From Bacillus fungorum (lineage in GTDB: Bacteria; Bacillota; Bacilli; Bacillales; Bacillaceae_G): DNA of 64,000 nt. Positions within the stretch are counted from its first letter, which is position 1. Each line of letters opens with the position of its first letter. Positions 7,772 to 16,543 of the stretch are shown piece after piece. A model generated the notes under the pieces. That model did not search any database. It was given only the letters and a program-made list of their open reading frames with translations, and was not told the origin of the DNA. The stretch lies in contig NZ_NWUW01000004.1 of the NCBI RefSeq assembly GCF_002746455.1, positions 62,001 through 126,000 of the forward strand, read 5' to 3'. Position numbers and translations under genes: made by a program.

Positions 7772-7904
7772 CATGGAGTGAAAGATATGAGGATTTGAGA
7801 AATGATACATATAAAATGATTGTTGTAAGATTTGTAGAGTGAGAAGCAATATAATAGAAAATGTCTTGTCATAAAATGAAGTGTAGATCGAGTATAAATA
7901 AAAG

Positions 7905-7933
7905 TTGAAAACTATGAAAAAAAGGACTATGCT
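7905..7933 (+). promoter_or_regulatory. Sigma-A-like promoter of the K+ transporter gene
   Basis: TTGAAA (7905-7910), 17-base spacer, TATGCT (7928-7933). It lies about 90 bases upstream of the start codon at 8022. It is divergent from the small RNA promoters. Confidence 0.45.
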
Positions 7934-8021
7934 CAACTATATTATAAGAATATAAGGTTTATCTCGCTGTTTAAGGTTTCTTATAAGCTTTTATTTATGA
8001 GGAGAAAAGGGAGTTAGTGAC

Positions 8022-9365
8022 ATGGAAGTAACAAAAAGAGAAGGGCTGTATAATCGTTTTATACGATTAAATCCACCGCAAATATTAGCATTAGGTTTTT
8101 TCTGCTTAATTGTGGTTGGGGGTTTGTTATTAAAGTTACCATTCGCAACGAAAGTACATATTAGTTGGGTAGATGCTTTCTTTACAGCAACGTCAGCAGC
8201 AACTGTAACGGGATTAGGAGTAGTAGATACTGCAAGTACGTTTACGATGTTTGGCGAGATTGTTATTATGTTTTTAATTCAAACAGGTGGTTTAGGTCTT
8301 ATGACAATTGCCATTTTAATTGTTTGGGTATTAGGTAAAAAAATCGGATTACGCCATCGCTTATTAATTGGAGAGGCATTTAATCAGACAAATATAGGTG
8401 GTCTCGTAAAATTAGTAAAACGTGTCTTTATATTTTCGATTTGTATTGAGTTTATTGGAATCATCTTTTTATCATTTCGTTTTATTCCAGAGTTTGGCTT
8501 TGGAAAAGGTGTATACTATAGTATTTTTCACGTCATTGCATCTTATAATAATGCTGGATTTGCTCTATGGCCGGATAATTTAACAAGGTATGTAGGAGAT
8601 CCTATTATTAATATTGGGATTTGCTCTCTAATCGTAATAGGTGGTCTCGGATTTACCGTATTAATTGATATATGGTATAGCCGTAGTTTTCGAAAACTAT
8701 CGCTTCATTCCAAAATCATGATTGTTGGAACAGTAGTGCTAAATGTGATAGCGATGATTGTGATTTTTGTATTGGAATATAATAATGTGAAGACGTTAGG
8801 GAATTTACCTTTAAATGAAAAGTTATGGGCTTCTTTCTTCCAAGGTATTACTCCTCGTACTGCTGGATTTAATACAGTTGACTATGGGGGGATGGAAGAA
8901 TCATCTATATTATTTACGATGGTTTTAATGTTTATTGGTGCAGGAAGTGTATCAACAGGTGGAGGAATTAAATTAACAACATTTGTTATTTTAGTTACAT
9001 CTGTCCTTTCTTTCTTTAAAAAGAAAGAGGAGATCGTATTATTTCAGCGCACGATTAAAATGTCAACAGTAACGAGAGCATTAGCCATTGCCGTTGCCAG
9101 TCAAATCCTCATTTTTGCAGCAGTATTTGTGTTAATGCTTACAGAAAACTTCAGTTTTATTCAGTTACTATTTGAAACAATTTCAGCGTTTGGTACAGTA
9201 GGGTTAACGATGGGAATTACTGCAAAGTTATCAGCGTTTGGAAAATGTATTATTATGTTTGTTATGTTTTGTGGATTAATCGGACCGTTAACACTTGTGT
9301 TTTCTTTAGCGCGACCAGCAAAACAAAAAATTAAATATCCATCGGAAGATGTATTTACAGGATAA
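8022..9365 (+). CDS. ktrB: TrkH/KtrB-type potassium uptake membrane subunit
   Basis: A 447-residue integral membrane protein that forms the K+ pore of a Ktr system, normally working with a cytoplasmic KtrA/KtrC gating subunit not encoded here. The four pore-loop filter segments are visible: TVTGLG (61-66), NNAGFALW, TAGFNT and GTVGLTMG. The length matches KtrB/KtrD. AAGGGAG lies upstream of the ATG. KtrB versus KtrD cannot be decided from this sequence. It is monocistronic, with a terminator right after the stop, and the three small RNA units lie divergently upstream. Confidence 0.88.
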   Translation: MEVTKREGLYNRFIRLNPPQILALGFFCLIVVGGLLLKLPFATKVHISWVDAFFTATSAATVTGLGVVDTASTFTMFGEIVIMFLIQTGGLGLMTIAILIVWVLGKKIGLRHRLLIGEAFNQTNIGGLVKLVKRVFIFSICIEFIGIIFLSFRFIPEFGFGKGVYYSIFHVIASYNNAGFALWPDNLTRYVGDPIINIGICSLIVIGGLGFTVLIDIWYSRSFRKLSLHSKIMIVGTVVLNVIAMIVIFVLEYNNVKTLGNLPLNEKLWASFFQGITPRTAGFNTVDYGGMEESSILFTMVLMFIGAGSVSTGGGIKLTTFVILVTSVLSFFKKKEEIVLFQRTIKMSTVTRALAIAVASQILIFAAVFVLMLTENFSFIQLLFETISAFGTVGLTMGITAKLSAFGKCIIMFVMFCGLIGPLTLVFSLARPAKQKIKYPSEDVFTG

Positions 9366-9399
9366 GGTATCTCGCATAAGCGAGATACCTTTTTCTTTT
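9366..9399 (+). terminator. Terminator of the K+ transporter gene
   Basis: GGTATCTCGC and GCGAGATACC form a 10-bp stem with a four-base loop, followed by TTTTTCTTTTT. It also serves the converging gene at 9399. Confidence 0.85.
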
Positions 9400-9764
9400 T
9401 AAAAAAGGGAGAACAATAAACCGATAAGCGCTACTCGGAATAAAATTGCAATGAGTGCTGCGATACCGCCGACAATCGCAGCGATACCACCGGTTACAGT
9501 AGCTCCGCGGTTATAAGCGTAAATACCTAGTAATACAGAAACAAGACCAAATAATGTTGGGAAGGTGAAAAGGGATAAGATAGATAAGGCAAGAGCGATA
9601 AAGCCAGCAGTTGATCCAGCGGCTGACGATCTTACATCATCTTTATGATCCTTCTCATCGTAATCATAATCAATACGTTGTGGTGCAACCTCAGCTGCAT
9701 ATTCTTCTTTATAGTCACTATCTATTCTATCTCTTTTTTTATACTCATCAAATTTCTCAGTCAA
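9399..9764 (-). CDS. Small membrane protein, DUF4190-like
   Basis: About 121 residues. The charged N-terminal half (EKFDEYKKRDRIDSDYKEEY) is cytoplasmic in character. The C-terminal half has two or three hydrophobic segments with small-residue runs such as GGIAAIVGGIAAL. The TTG at 9764 is eight bases after AAAGGAG, whereas the upstream ATG at 9770 is only two bases from it, so TTG is preferred. DUF4190-type proteins have no firmly known function. The assignment rests on architecture only. Confidence 0.6.
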   Translation of the reverse strand: MTEKFDEYKKRDRIDSDYKEEYAAEVAPQRIDYDYDEKDHKDDVRSSAAGSTAGFIALALSILSLFTFPTLFGLVSVLLGIYAYNRGATVTGGIAAIVGGIAALIAILFRVALIGLLFSLF

Positions 9765-9835
9765 AGTCATGACTCCTTTCATAACAAGGTTCAATAGTAG
9801 TATGTATCTCTTTTTCTTTTTTATCCCGCTTTAAT

Positions 9836-9977
9836 GGGCAGTAAGCCCCCCACCTCAAAATTCAGCGAAAGCAAAGAAGTTAGGTGGGGGATCAACTGCC
9901 CATAAAAGTCCGATTGGTTCAACTAATAATCAGTGGGGGATGAAGAAAACCCCCACTGATTAAAGTTTCACTTTATC
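9836..9977. repeat. Dispersed palindromic element, copy A
   Basis: Nested stems GGGCAGT/ACTGCCC (9836 and 9895) and CCCCCACCT/AGGTGGGGG (9847 and 9882) are followed by AATCAGTGGGGG/CCCCCACTGATT (9928-9961) and TAAAGTTTCACTTTA. A related copy with paired substitutions is at 38707-38843, and the third hairpin recurs at 54013. This is probably a B. cereus-group intergenic repeat of the bcr type, but the family is not proven here. Confidence 0.75.
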
Positions 9978-10046
9978 CGAGTATGTACAGGGAGTAATAT
10001 CCATCTAGAAGGAGGAAATTGTTTTTTTGAAATAGGAAAAGTTAGT

Positions 10047-10514
10047 ATGACTTCCTCTATTTTGGAAAGTATAAAAAAGAATAATGAGGAAAGGGTGCAG
10101 TACATAATGGAACATCCAATTGAAAATTTAATGAAAACAGCAATGACAAATTTAAAAGAGATGGTAGATGTAAATACGATTGTTGGAAGTCCAGTTTCAA
10201 CAGCTGATGGAAATGTAGTATTAACAGTATCTCAAGTGGCTTTTGGTTTTGGTGCCGGTGGAAGTGACTTTAAAGGTGATTTTATTTCCGAAAAACATAA
10301 TAACGGACAAGGGCAGCATAAAGAGAACAAGCAAAGTCATCCGTTTGGGGGCGGAAGCGGGGCTGGGGTTTCCATTAGCCCAGTTGCTTTTTTAGTAGTT
10401 GGTTCTAACGGTGTGCAAGTATTGCACCTCAATAGTAGTACACATTTAATTGAGAAGGCTTTAAATACTGTACCAAGCACTGTAGATAAATTTGTAAATA
10501 GTCGTCAAAAGTGA
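10047..10514 (+). CDS. GerW/YtfJ family sporulation protein
   Basis: A 155-residue protein with the family signature LMKTAMTNLKEMVDVNTIVG (about 27-46), the Gly-rich FGFGAGGSDF segment, and SISPVAFLVV near the C-terminus. YtfJ/GerW proteins are forespore products needed for normal spore germination. An insertion of low-complexity sequence (NNGQGQHKENKQSHPFGGGSG) separates the two conserved halves. The ATG at 10047 has AGGAAAAG upstream; the in-frame ATG at 10107 (MEHPIENLM) matches the usual family start better and is an alternative. Confidence 0.8.
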   Translation: MTSSILESIKKNNEERVQYIMEHPIENLMKTAMTNLKEMVDVNTIVGSPVSTADGNVVLTVSQVAFGFGAGGSDFKGDFISEKHNNGQGQHKENKQSHPFGGGSGAGVSISPVAFLVVGSNGVQVLHLNSSTHLIEKALNTVPSTVDKFVNSRQK

Positions 10515-10622
10515 ACTTGCATTTTTTAGGAATTATGATATATTAGAAAAAGTGCGCTTTATGATGATCGGAATAATTGAACTGTAAATATATATGATGT
10601 GTGGAATAAGGGAGAGGAATTT

Positions 10623-10712
10623 ATGATTAATATTAAAAACTTAGTAGTTGGCTTATGTATGTTAGTAAGCGGCTTTGTTGTATATGTAATAAAAGAAAAA
10701 GCTCCATTCTAA
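10623..10712 (+). CDS. 29-residue single-span membrane peptide
   Basis: GGGAGAGG precedes an ATG that opens a 29-codon frame: MINIKNLVVGL, a hydrophobic core, and a KEKAPF tail. One transmembrane helix with positive charges at the C-terminal end is predicted. It has its own terminator directly after the stop, which supports a real gene. I recognise no family. Confidence 0.6.
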   Translation: MINIKNLVVGLCMLVSGFVVYVIKEKAPF

Positions 10713-10742
10713 AACAGACAAACCGTTACTGTCTGTTTTTAA
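10711..10742 (+). terminator. Terminator of the 29-residue peptide gene
   Basis: AAAACAGACA and TGTCTGTTTT form a 10-bp stem with a nine-base loop, followed by T-rich sequence. Confidence 0.8.
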
Positions 10743-10755
10743 TTTGTAAAAAATG

Positions 10756-10784
10756 TTGACAAGTTATTGTATTGGTGTTAGAAT
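10756..10784 (+). promoter_or_regulatory. Sigma-A promoter of an orphan transcript
   Basis: TTGACA (10756-10761), exact 17-base spacer, TAGAAT (10779-10784). No protein start lies downstream within a sensible distance on this strand. Confidence 0.65.
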
Positions 10785-10790
10785 TTTAAT

Positions 10791-11064
10791 TCGTGTCTCG
10801 GTTACAGCTAGTGTAAAGTAAATAAATCTTATAAATATAATACGAAAAGTTTGCGAAAGATCGGGTAGTTTTACCAACAACTTTTGTGAACAAACCCTAT
10901 AAATTATAATTATAGGATTTATAGGTATACTAGTGAATCAAGGAGCGGTCAGTGGAACCGTAATGATGAGAGAGAGGTAGGGCTTTCATCCAGTATATGT
11001 TACTTTCCCGTTAGGTGAATATAAAAAAGAGGACTCCTTTTCAAAAGGGGTCCTCTTTCATTTT
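10791..11064 (+). ncRNA. Candidate non-coding RNA, about 270 nt
   Basis: The segment is bounded by a strong promoter (10756-10784) and a strong terminator (AAAGAGGACTCC with GGGGTCCTCTTT, 11026-11058, then TTTTTT). It contains no open frame with an RBS. Local pairings are possible: AAAAGTT with AACTTTT around 10845-10885, CCTATA with TATAGG around 10905-10925, CGGT with ACCG near 10950. It could be a small RNA or a leader whose gene was lost. I recognise no known RNA family in it. Confidence 0.45.
11026..11064. terminator. Bidirectional terminator
   Basis: A 12-bp stem (AAAGAGGACTCC with GGGGTCCTCTTT, one G-U pair) with a nine-base loop. T-tracts lie on both strands, so it can end both the orphan transcript and the converging gene at 11065. 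Confidence 0.8.
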
Positions 11065-11304
11065 TTAAGTGCGACTTTCAACTTGTTGACAAATTTCATC
11101 CGTTGTTAAACCATGAGCTGTAATTACCGATCCTTTTATTGATGTATCTGCAATACCCATCATATTAGAATCTTGCCCTGTTACAACACAACAATCGCAT
11201 CCTTGTGCATCATGCTCTGAGTTAAGGGTAACGACCTCATGTCCTTGTTGCTTAAGAGCTTGCTGAACATCTGTTAACGAGTTTTCAACACCGATTCTAG
11301 CCAT
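11065..11304 (-). CDS. UPF0180 (YkuS-like) small protein
   Basis: A 79-residue soluble protein starting [15 protein letters not shown]. It shows the YkuS/UPF0180 pattern of an N-terminal helix with a GHEV-x-L strand (about 27-32), then [16 protein letters not shown] with three cysteines, and a [11 protein letters not shown] segment. The function is not known. AGGAGGTG is optimally placed before the ATG at 11304, so the earlier GTG at 11313 is not used. Confidence 0.8.
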   Translation of the reverse strand: MARIGVENSLTDVQQALKQQGHEVVTLNSEHDAQGCDCCVVTGQDSNMMGIADTSIKGSVITAHGLTTDEICQQVESRT

Positions 11305-11413
11305 AATTCTCACCTCCTACCATCTAGTTGCTAGTATGCTCAAGTATATCGCATATATTTATGCAAAGAAGGTAGAAAGCATATATTTTTCCTGTTATTT
11401 ACGGATAGCCTGC

Positions 11414-11430
11414 TTAAAGTTTCACTTTAT
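11414..11430. repeat. TTAAAGTTTCACTTTAT motif
   Basis: A short palindromic motif (TAAAGT-TTC-ACTTTA) that also ends the dispersed elements at 9961 and 38824 and recurs in similar form at 40741. Here it touches the stop codon of the minus-strand gene at 11431. Confidence 0.6.
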
Positions 11431-11670
11431 TTAGTCGTTATATACCCCAGTAAGCATTTGGCTTACGAATTGATCGTTTAAAGTATCTTGGGCGGAAGAA
11501 GTATTTGAATGGATGTCGATTGAAGCAATAAAATTATTATGTTCTTTATGATTTGGTTCTACCTCTACATAATTATCGAATTTACAAAAACCTTTCGTAT
11601 CCATTAGATCAAATAGTTGAAGCATTTCTACTACCTCTTGTCTCGTTCCTTTAATTTGTACACACGCCAT
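11431..11670 (-). CDS. Small conserved protein, possibly DUF3970-like
   Basis: A 79-residue protein: MACVQIKGTRQEVVEMLQLFD, then a Phe/Asp-rich middle, ending in FVSQMLTGVYND. The N-terminal beta-alpha pattern (IKGTRQEV..ML.LF) resembles small DUF3970/YvzF-type proteins, a tentative link. The ATG at 11670 is preceded by AAGGAGG and preferred over the upstream in-frame ATG at 11688. Confidence 0.6.
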   Translation of the reverse strand: MACVQIKGTRQEVVEMLQLFDLMDTKGFCKFDNYVEVEPNHKEHNNFIASIDIHSNTSSAQDTLNDQFVSQMLTGVYND

Positions 11671-11821
11671 ATTGATTTCCTCCTTCATTTTGACAAATTG
11701 TTTTTTAAAAATAGGATTATGATTCCGAAATAAAAAATATGAATGTTATTTTTAGACAGCGTTATTTTTATTATTTCCCCCCTTTTTCAGCAAAAGTCAT
11801 TGTATATTCCCGAATTTATAA

Positions 11822-11837
11822 AAACGGACATCCGTTT
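11822..11837. repeat. 16-bp palindrome upstream of ilvE
   Basis: AAACGGACATCCGTTT is a near-perfect palindrome (7-bp arms, two-base centre) in otherwise AT-rich DNA between the minus-strand gene at 11670 and ilvE. It could be an operator. I see no matching regulator. Confidence 0.35.
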
Positions 11838-11931
11838 ATTGAATACAATAGATTCGTATCAATTGATGAAAATCCTTCTTTTAAACAAATATTTTTTTGG
11901 TGTAAATTGGCGAAAAAAATTTTTTGACATT

Positions 11932-11946
11932 TTGTAAACGTTAACA
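11932..11946. promoter_or_regulatory. cre-like site (CcpA) upstream of ilvE
   Basis: TTGTAAACGTTAACA fits every fixed position of the cre consensus (WTGNAANCGNWNNCW). It is about 140 bases upstream of the ilvE start and next to a TTGACA at 11924. In B. subtilis, CcpA activates ilv-leu from a site upstream of the promoter, so a similar role is plausible. Confidence 0.6.
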
Positions 11947-11996
11947 ATGCTGTTAAATCAGTATAACCAAAGATGTACATACGATTAAAAATTATA

Positions 11997-12011
11997 AATT
12001 TTCTAAAAATT
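11997..12011. promoter_or_regulatory. CodY box upstream of ilvE
   Basis: AATTTTCTAAAAATT matches the CodY consensus AATTTTCWGAAAATT at 14 of 15 positions. It lies 75 bases upstream of the ilvE start. CodY represses branched-chain amino acid synthesis when isoleucine, leucine, valine and GTP are plentiful. Confidence 0.7.
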
Positions 12012-12085
12012 CACTTGATTTATTTAGAAAGGAGAGTAAACTAGGAAACAATAAAAAATTCATAGAACATAGGAGGCGCTTTCCA

Positions 12086-12982
12086 GTGAACGAGCAATGG
12101 ATTTTCTTAAATGGAGAATTTGTTCCAAAAGAAGAGGCAAAAGTATCAGTATATGATCATGGTTATTTATATGGAGATGGAGTATTTGAAGGAATTAGAG
12201 TTTATAGCGGTAATGTTTTCCGTTTGAGAGAGCATCTTGTCCGGTTATATAAATCAGCAAAATCCATCATGTTAGAAATTCCATATTCTTTAGATGAAGT
12301 AACGAATATTGTTGTTGAGACGATTCGACAAAATAAATTATCTAATGGATACATTCGCCTAGTTGTATCGAGAGGAGCAGGAAATCTTGGGTTAGATCCT
12401 GATTCTTGTCAGAAACCGAATGTAGTAGTAATTGCAGAGCAACTATCTTTATTCCCGCAAGAATATTATGAAAAAGGGATTCCAGTTGTAACAGTTGCAA
12501 CGCGCCGAAACCGTCCAGATGTATTGTCGCCTCAAGTAAAATCTTTAAATTACTTAAACAATATTTTAGTTCGCATCGAAGCGAAATTGGCTGGAGTACA
12601 AGAAGCGCTTATGTTAAATGATCAAGGATACGTAGCTGAAGGCTCAGGAGATAACGTGTTTATTGTAAAAGGAAATAAATTAATTACACCACCAAGTTCT
12701 GCTGGAGCATTAGAAGGTATTACACGAAACGCTATTTTAGAAATTGGTGAAAAACTTGGATATGACGTTAGAGAAGAGTTATTTACAAGACATGATGTAT
12801 ATGTAGCTGATGAAGTATTTTTAACAGGAACAGCAGCCGAAGTAATTGCTGTTACGACAGTAGATGGTAGAACGATTGGTTTAGGGCAAACGGGTCCACA
12901 TACGAATCGTTTATTAGAAGAATTCCGAAAGTTAGTTATAGAAGATGGAGAGAAAATTTACGAAGAAAATAAAGTTGGATAA
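12086..12982 (+). CDS. ilvE: Branched-chain amino acid aminotransferase
   Basis: A 298-residue class IV PLP enzyme that catalyses the last step of isoleucine, valine and leucine synthesis (and the first step of their breakdown), with glutamate as amino donor. The PLP lysine is Lys152 in SPQVKSLNYL. FEGIRVY (about 34-40) and LTGTAAEV near residue 250 are family signatures. The start is GTG at 12086 with AGGAGG upstream. It is first in the ilv-leu cluster, but a T-box separates it from ilvB, so it can be expressed alone. Confidence 0.93.
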   Translation: MNEQWIFLNGEFVPKEEAKVSVYDHGYLYGDGVFEGIRVYSGNVFRLREHLVRLYKSAKSIMLEIPYSLDEVTNIVVETIRQNKLSNGYIRLVVSRGAGNLGLDPDSCQKPNVVVIAEQLSLFPQEYYEKGIPVVTVATRRNRPDVLSPQVKSLNYLNNILVRIEAKLAGVQEALMLNDQGYVAEGSGDNVFIVKGNKLITPPSSAGALEGITRNAILEIGEKLGYDVREELFTRHDVYVADEVFLTGTAAEVIAVTTVDGRTIGLGQTGPHTNRLLEEFRKLVIEDGEKIYEENKVG

Positions 12983-12999
12983 CAATTCTTTATAACATA

Positions 13000-13262
13000 A
13001 GAAAGCGTTGATAGGGAGGAGTAGTTGATTGTGAAGCCTCACAGAGAGTCGGTGGTTGCTGGAAACCGATGGTTCACGTCGACGAACATCGCCCTTGAGT
13101 GCTAAGCTGAAGCATTTGTCTAGGCTTAGACGGTAGCTCCGTTATTAGCTAGACTCATTTATGGGTCACTGAGGCAAGAATATTCTTGCAAAGAAGGGTG
13201 GTACCGCGAAATCTTTCGTCCCTTCAGCACATAGCTGGAGTGTGGACGTAGGATTTTTTTTA
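13000..13262 (+). promoter_or_regulatory. T-box leader of ilvB (isoleucine specifier)
   Basis: Stem I elements (AGTAG S-turn side, AGAGAG) lead to GAAC-ATC-G, where ATC at 13088-13090 is the probable specifier codon for tRNA-Ile. The T-box core AAGGGTGGTACCGCG is at 13194-13208. The alternative terminator (CGTCC with GGACG) ends in an eight-T run near 13253-13260. Uncharged tRNA-Ile would favour readthrough into ilvB-leuD. The element is mid-operon, after ilvE. Confidence 0.88.
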
Positions 13263-13298
13263 TTGATAAAAGTTTTAAAAAGGGGGCTTATAAGAACA

Positions 13299-14999
13299 AT
13301 GTCTTCAAAAACGGAAGAGAAACTGGCACCTGGTGCACAGCTATTGTTAGAAGCGCTAGAAAAGGAAGGAGTAGAAGTGATTTTTGGTTATCCTGGTGGT
13401 GCTGTTTTACCTCTTTATGATGCGCTCTATGACTGTGAAATTCCGCATATTTTAACAAGGCATGAACAAGGAGCTATTCACGCTGCTGAAGGGTATGCCA
13501 GAATTACTGGCAATCCAGGGGTTGTAATTGCAACGAGTGGACCGGGTGCTACAAATGTGATTACTGGTCTAGCAGATGCGATGATTGATTCATTACCACT
13601 TGTCGTATTTACAGGGCAAGTTGCAACAACGTTAATTGGAAGTGATGCTTTCCAAGAAGCGGATATTATGGGGCTTACGATGCCGGTAACAAAACATAAC
13701 TATCAAGTGCGCAAAGCTTCAGATTTACCTCGAATTATTAAAGAAGCATTTCATATTGCTAGAACAGGAAGACCAGGGCCAGTCGTTATTGACCTTCCGA
13801 AAGATATGGTAGTAGAGCAAGGAGAACGATGTAGTGATGTGCAAATGGATTTACCAGGATATAACCCTAATTATGAACCGAATCTACTCCAAATAAACAA
13901 ATTATTACAAGCAATTAGGGTTGCAAACAAGCCATTAATTTTAGCTGGAGCAGGTGTATTGCATGCGAAAGCTTCGAAAGAATTAACAAGTTTTGCTCGT
14001 AAATATGAAATTCCTGTTGTGCATACATTACTTGGTCTTGGTGGGTTTCCACCAGATGATGAACTTTTTCTAGGGATGGGAGGAATGCATGGTTCTTATA
14101 CAGCCAATATGGCGTTATATGAATGCGACTTACTCATTAATATAGGTGCGAGATTCGATGATCGTCTTACTGGAAATTTAGCTTATTTTGCTAAAGAGGC
14201 GACTGTTGCGCATATCGATATTGATCCAGCAGAAATCGGAAAAAATGTGCCAACTGAAATCCCAATTGTTGCAAGTGCAAAGCAAGCGCTCCAAGTATTA
14301 CTTCAATCAGAAGGAAGGAAAGGAAAGCATCATAAGTGGCTCTCTTTATTAAAGAGTAGAAAAGAAAAGTATCCACTATCTTATAAACGAAATTCGGAAA
14401 GTATTAAGCCGCAATACGCAATTGATATATTATATGAAATTACGAAAGGAGAAGCGATTGTAACAACAGATGTGGGGCAACATCAAATGTGGGCAGCTCA
14501 ATATTATCCGCTGAAAACTCCAGATAAATGGGTAACTTCAGGAGGATTAGGAACGATGGGATTCGGATTTCCAGCAGCAATTGGTGCACAAATTGCAAAG
14601 CCTGAAGAACTAGTTATTGCAATTGTTGGTGACGCTGGATTTCAAATGACTCTGCAAGAATTAAGTGTGTTAAAAGAACACTCTTTACCTGTTAAAGTAT
14701 TTATTTTAAATAATGAAGCTTTAGGAATGGTAAGACAATGGCAAGATGAATTTTATAACCAAAGATATTCGCACTCTTTATTGTCGTGTCAACCAGATTT
14801 CGTTGCTCTTGCGAATGCGTATGGCATAAAAGGAGTTCGTATAGATGATCCACTTCTTGCGAAGAAACAATTGCAGCATGCAATTGAATTACAAGAACCG
14901 GTCGTAATTGATTGCCGTGTCCTTCAATCAGAAAAGGTAATGCCGATGGTTGCGCCAGGGAAAGGTGTTCACCAAATGGAGGGAGTGGAAAAAAAGTGA
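13299..14999 (+). CDS. ilvB: Acetolactate synthase large subunit
   Basis: A 566-residue ThDP enzyme that condenses pyruvate with pyruvate or 2-oxobutyrate, the first common step of branched-chain synthesis. The catalytic glutamate is Glu56 in RHEQGA. The ThDP/Mg motif begins GDAGFQ and ends NNEALG near residue 475. The start is ATG 13299 after AAAAAGGGGG; the longer frame from 13242 begins inside the T-box terminator and is rejected. The stop overlaps the ilvN start (GTGA). Confidence 0.93.
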   Translation: MSSKTEEKLAPGAQLLLEALEKEGVEVIFGYPGGAVLPLYDALYDCEIPHILTRHEQGAIHAAEGYARITGNPGVVIATSGPGATNVITGLADAMIDSLPLVVFTGQVATTLIGSDAFQEADIMGLTMPVTKHNYQVRKASDLPRIIKEAFHIARTGRPGPVVIDLPKDMVVEQGERCSDVQMDLPGYNPNYEPNLLQINKLLQAIRVANKPLILAGAGVLHAKASKELTSFARKYEIPVVHTLLGLGGFPPDDELFLGMGGMHGSYTANMALYECDLLINIGARFDDRLTGNLAYFAKEATVAHIDIDPAEIGKNVPTEIPIVASAKQALQVLLQSEGRKGKHHKWLSLLKSRKEKYPLSYKRNSESIKPQYAIDILYEITKGEAIVTTDVGQHQMWAAQYYPLKTPDKWVTSGGLGTMGFGFPAAIGAQIAKPEELVIAIVGDAGFQMTLQELSVLKEHSLPVKVFILNNEALGMVRQWQDEFYNQRYSHSLLSCQPDFVALANAYGIKGVRIDDPLLAKKQLQHAIELQEPVVIDCRVLQSEKVMPMVAPGKGVHQMEGVEKK

Positions 15000-15505
15000 A
15001 GAGAATTGTTACAGCAACAGTTCGAAATCAAAGTGGTGTGTTAAACCGAATTACAGGTGTTATGACACGAAGACATTTTAATATTGAAAGTATTTCAGTA
15101 GGTCATACGGAATCATCGGACGTATCGCGAATGACGATTGTTGTGCACGTTGAAAATGAACAGCAAGTTGAGCAGTTAATTAAACAACTTCATAAGCAAA
15201 TTGATGTTCTGAAAGTATCAGATATTACAGAAGAAGCGATGATCGCAAGAGAACTTGCACTTATTAAAGTAGCAACTTCGGTAGCCAGGGCGGAATTATA
15301 CAGTTTAATTGAACCGTTTCGAGCCGCTGTAATAGATGTTGGGAAGGATTCCATAGTTGTGCAAGTAACAGGTACGCAGGAAAAAGTAGAAGCATTAATT
15401 GAATTACTTCGTCCATACGGTTTGAAAGAAATTGCAAGAACAGGCGTAACAGCCTTTACGCGTAGTATGAAAAAACAAGATAAGCAAGTTATGTTAATTC
15501 AATAA
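14996..15505 (+). CDS. ilvN: Acetolactate synthase regulatory subunit
   Basis: A 169-residue regulatory subunit. The N-terminal ACT domain ([18 protein letters not shown]) binds valine for feedback inhibition, and a C-terminal ACT-like domain ends near GVTAFTR. The GTG start at 14996 overlaps the ilvB stop by three bases, with GGAGGGAG inside ilvB as RBS, so the two are translationally coupled. Confidence 0.9.
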   Translation: MKRIVTATVRNQSGVLNRITGVMTRRHFNIESISVGHTESSDVSRMTIVVHVENEQQVEQLIKQLHKQIDVLKVSDITEEAMIARELALIKVATSVARAELYSLIEPFRAAVIDVGKDSIVVQVTGTQEKVEALIELLRPYGLKEIARTGVTAFTRSMKKQDKQVMLIQ

Positions 15506-15519
15506 TCATTTAAATATAG

Positions 15520-16542
<1,023 letters not shown>

Positions 16543-16543
16543 T

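Larger units (their letters stand above)
7183..7800 (-). repeat. Three tandem 211-bp units
   Basis: Anchor sequences recur at exactly 211-bp intervals (for example GAAGGGGACA at 7221, 7432 and 7643). The period is not a multiple of three and every frame has stops, so this is not a protein repeat. Differences between copies concentrate in predicted stems and are compensatory, whereas predicted loops are invariant. The IS66 right end abuts unit 1. The three units are annotated separately below as minus-strand RNA genes. Confidence 0.95.

Noticed and set aside
7599-7781. 60-codon frame inside unit 3 of the tandem repeat
   Set aside because: The same region in units 1 and 2 has stops, the period of 211 is not a multiple of three, and differences follow RNA stems rather than codons.
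7183-7800. CRISPR array
   Set aside because: Three long near-identical units without unique spacers; the conserved parts are promoter, stems and terminator.
7183-8021. Leader riboswitch (for example c-di-AMP type) of the K+ transporter gene
   Set aside because: No match to the ydaO core was found, and terminators and -10 boxes are oriented on the opposite strand from the transporter gene.
13242-13298. N-terminal extension of IlvB
   Set aside because: It would begin inside the T-box terminator; ATG 13299 has the RBS and matches the usual protein start.
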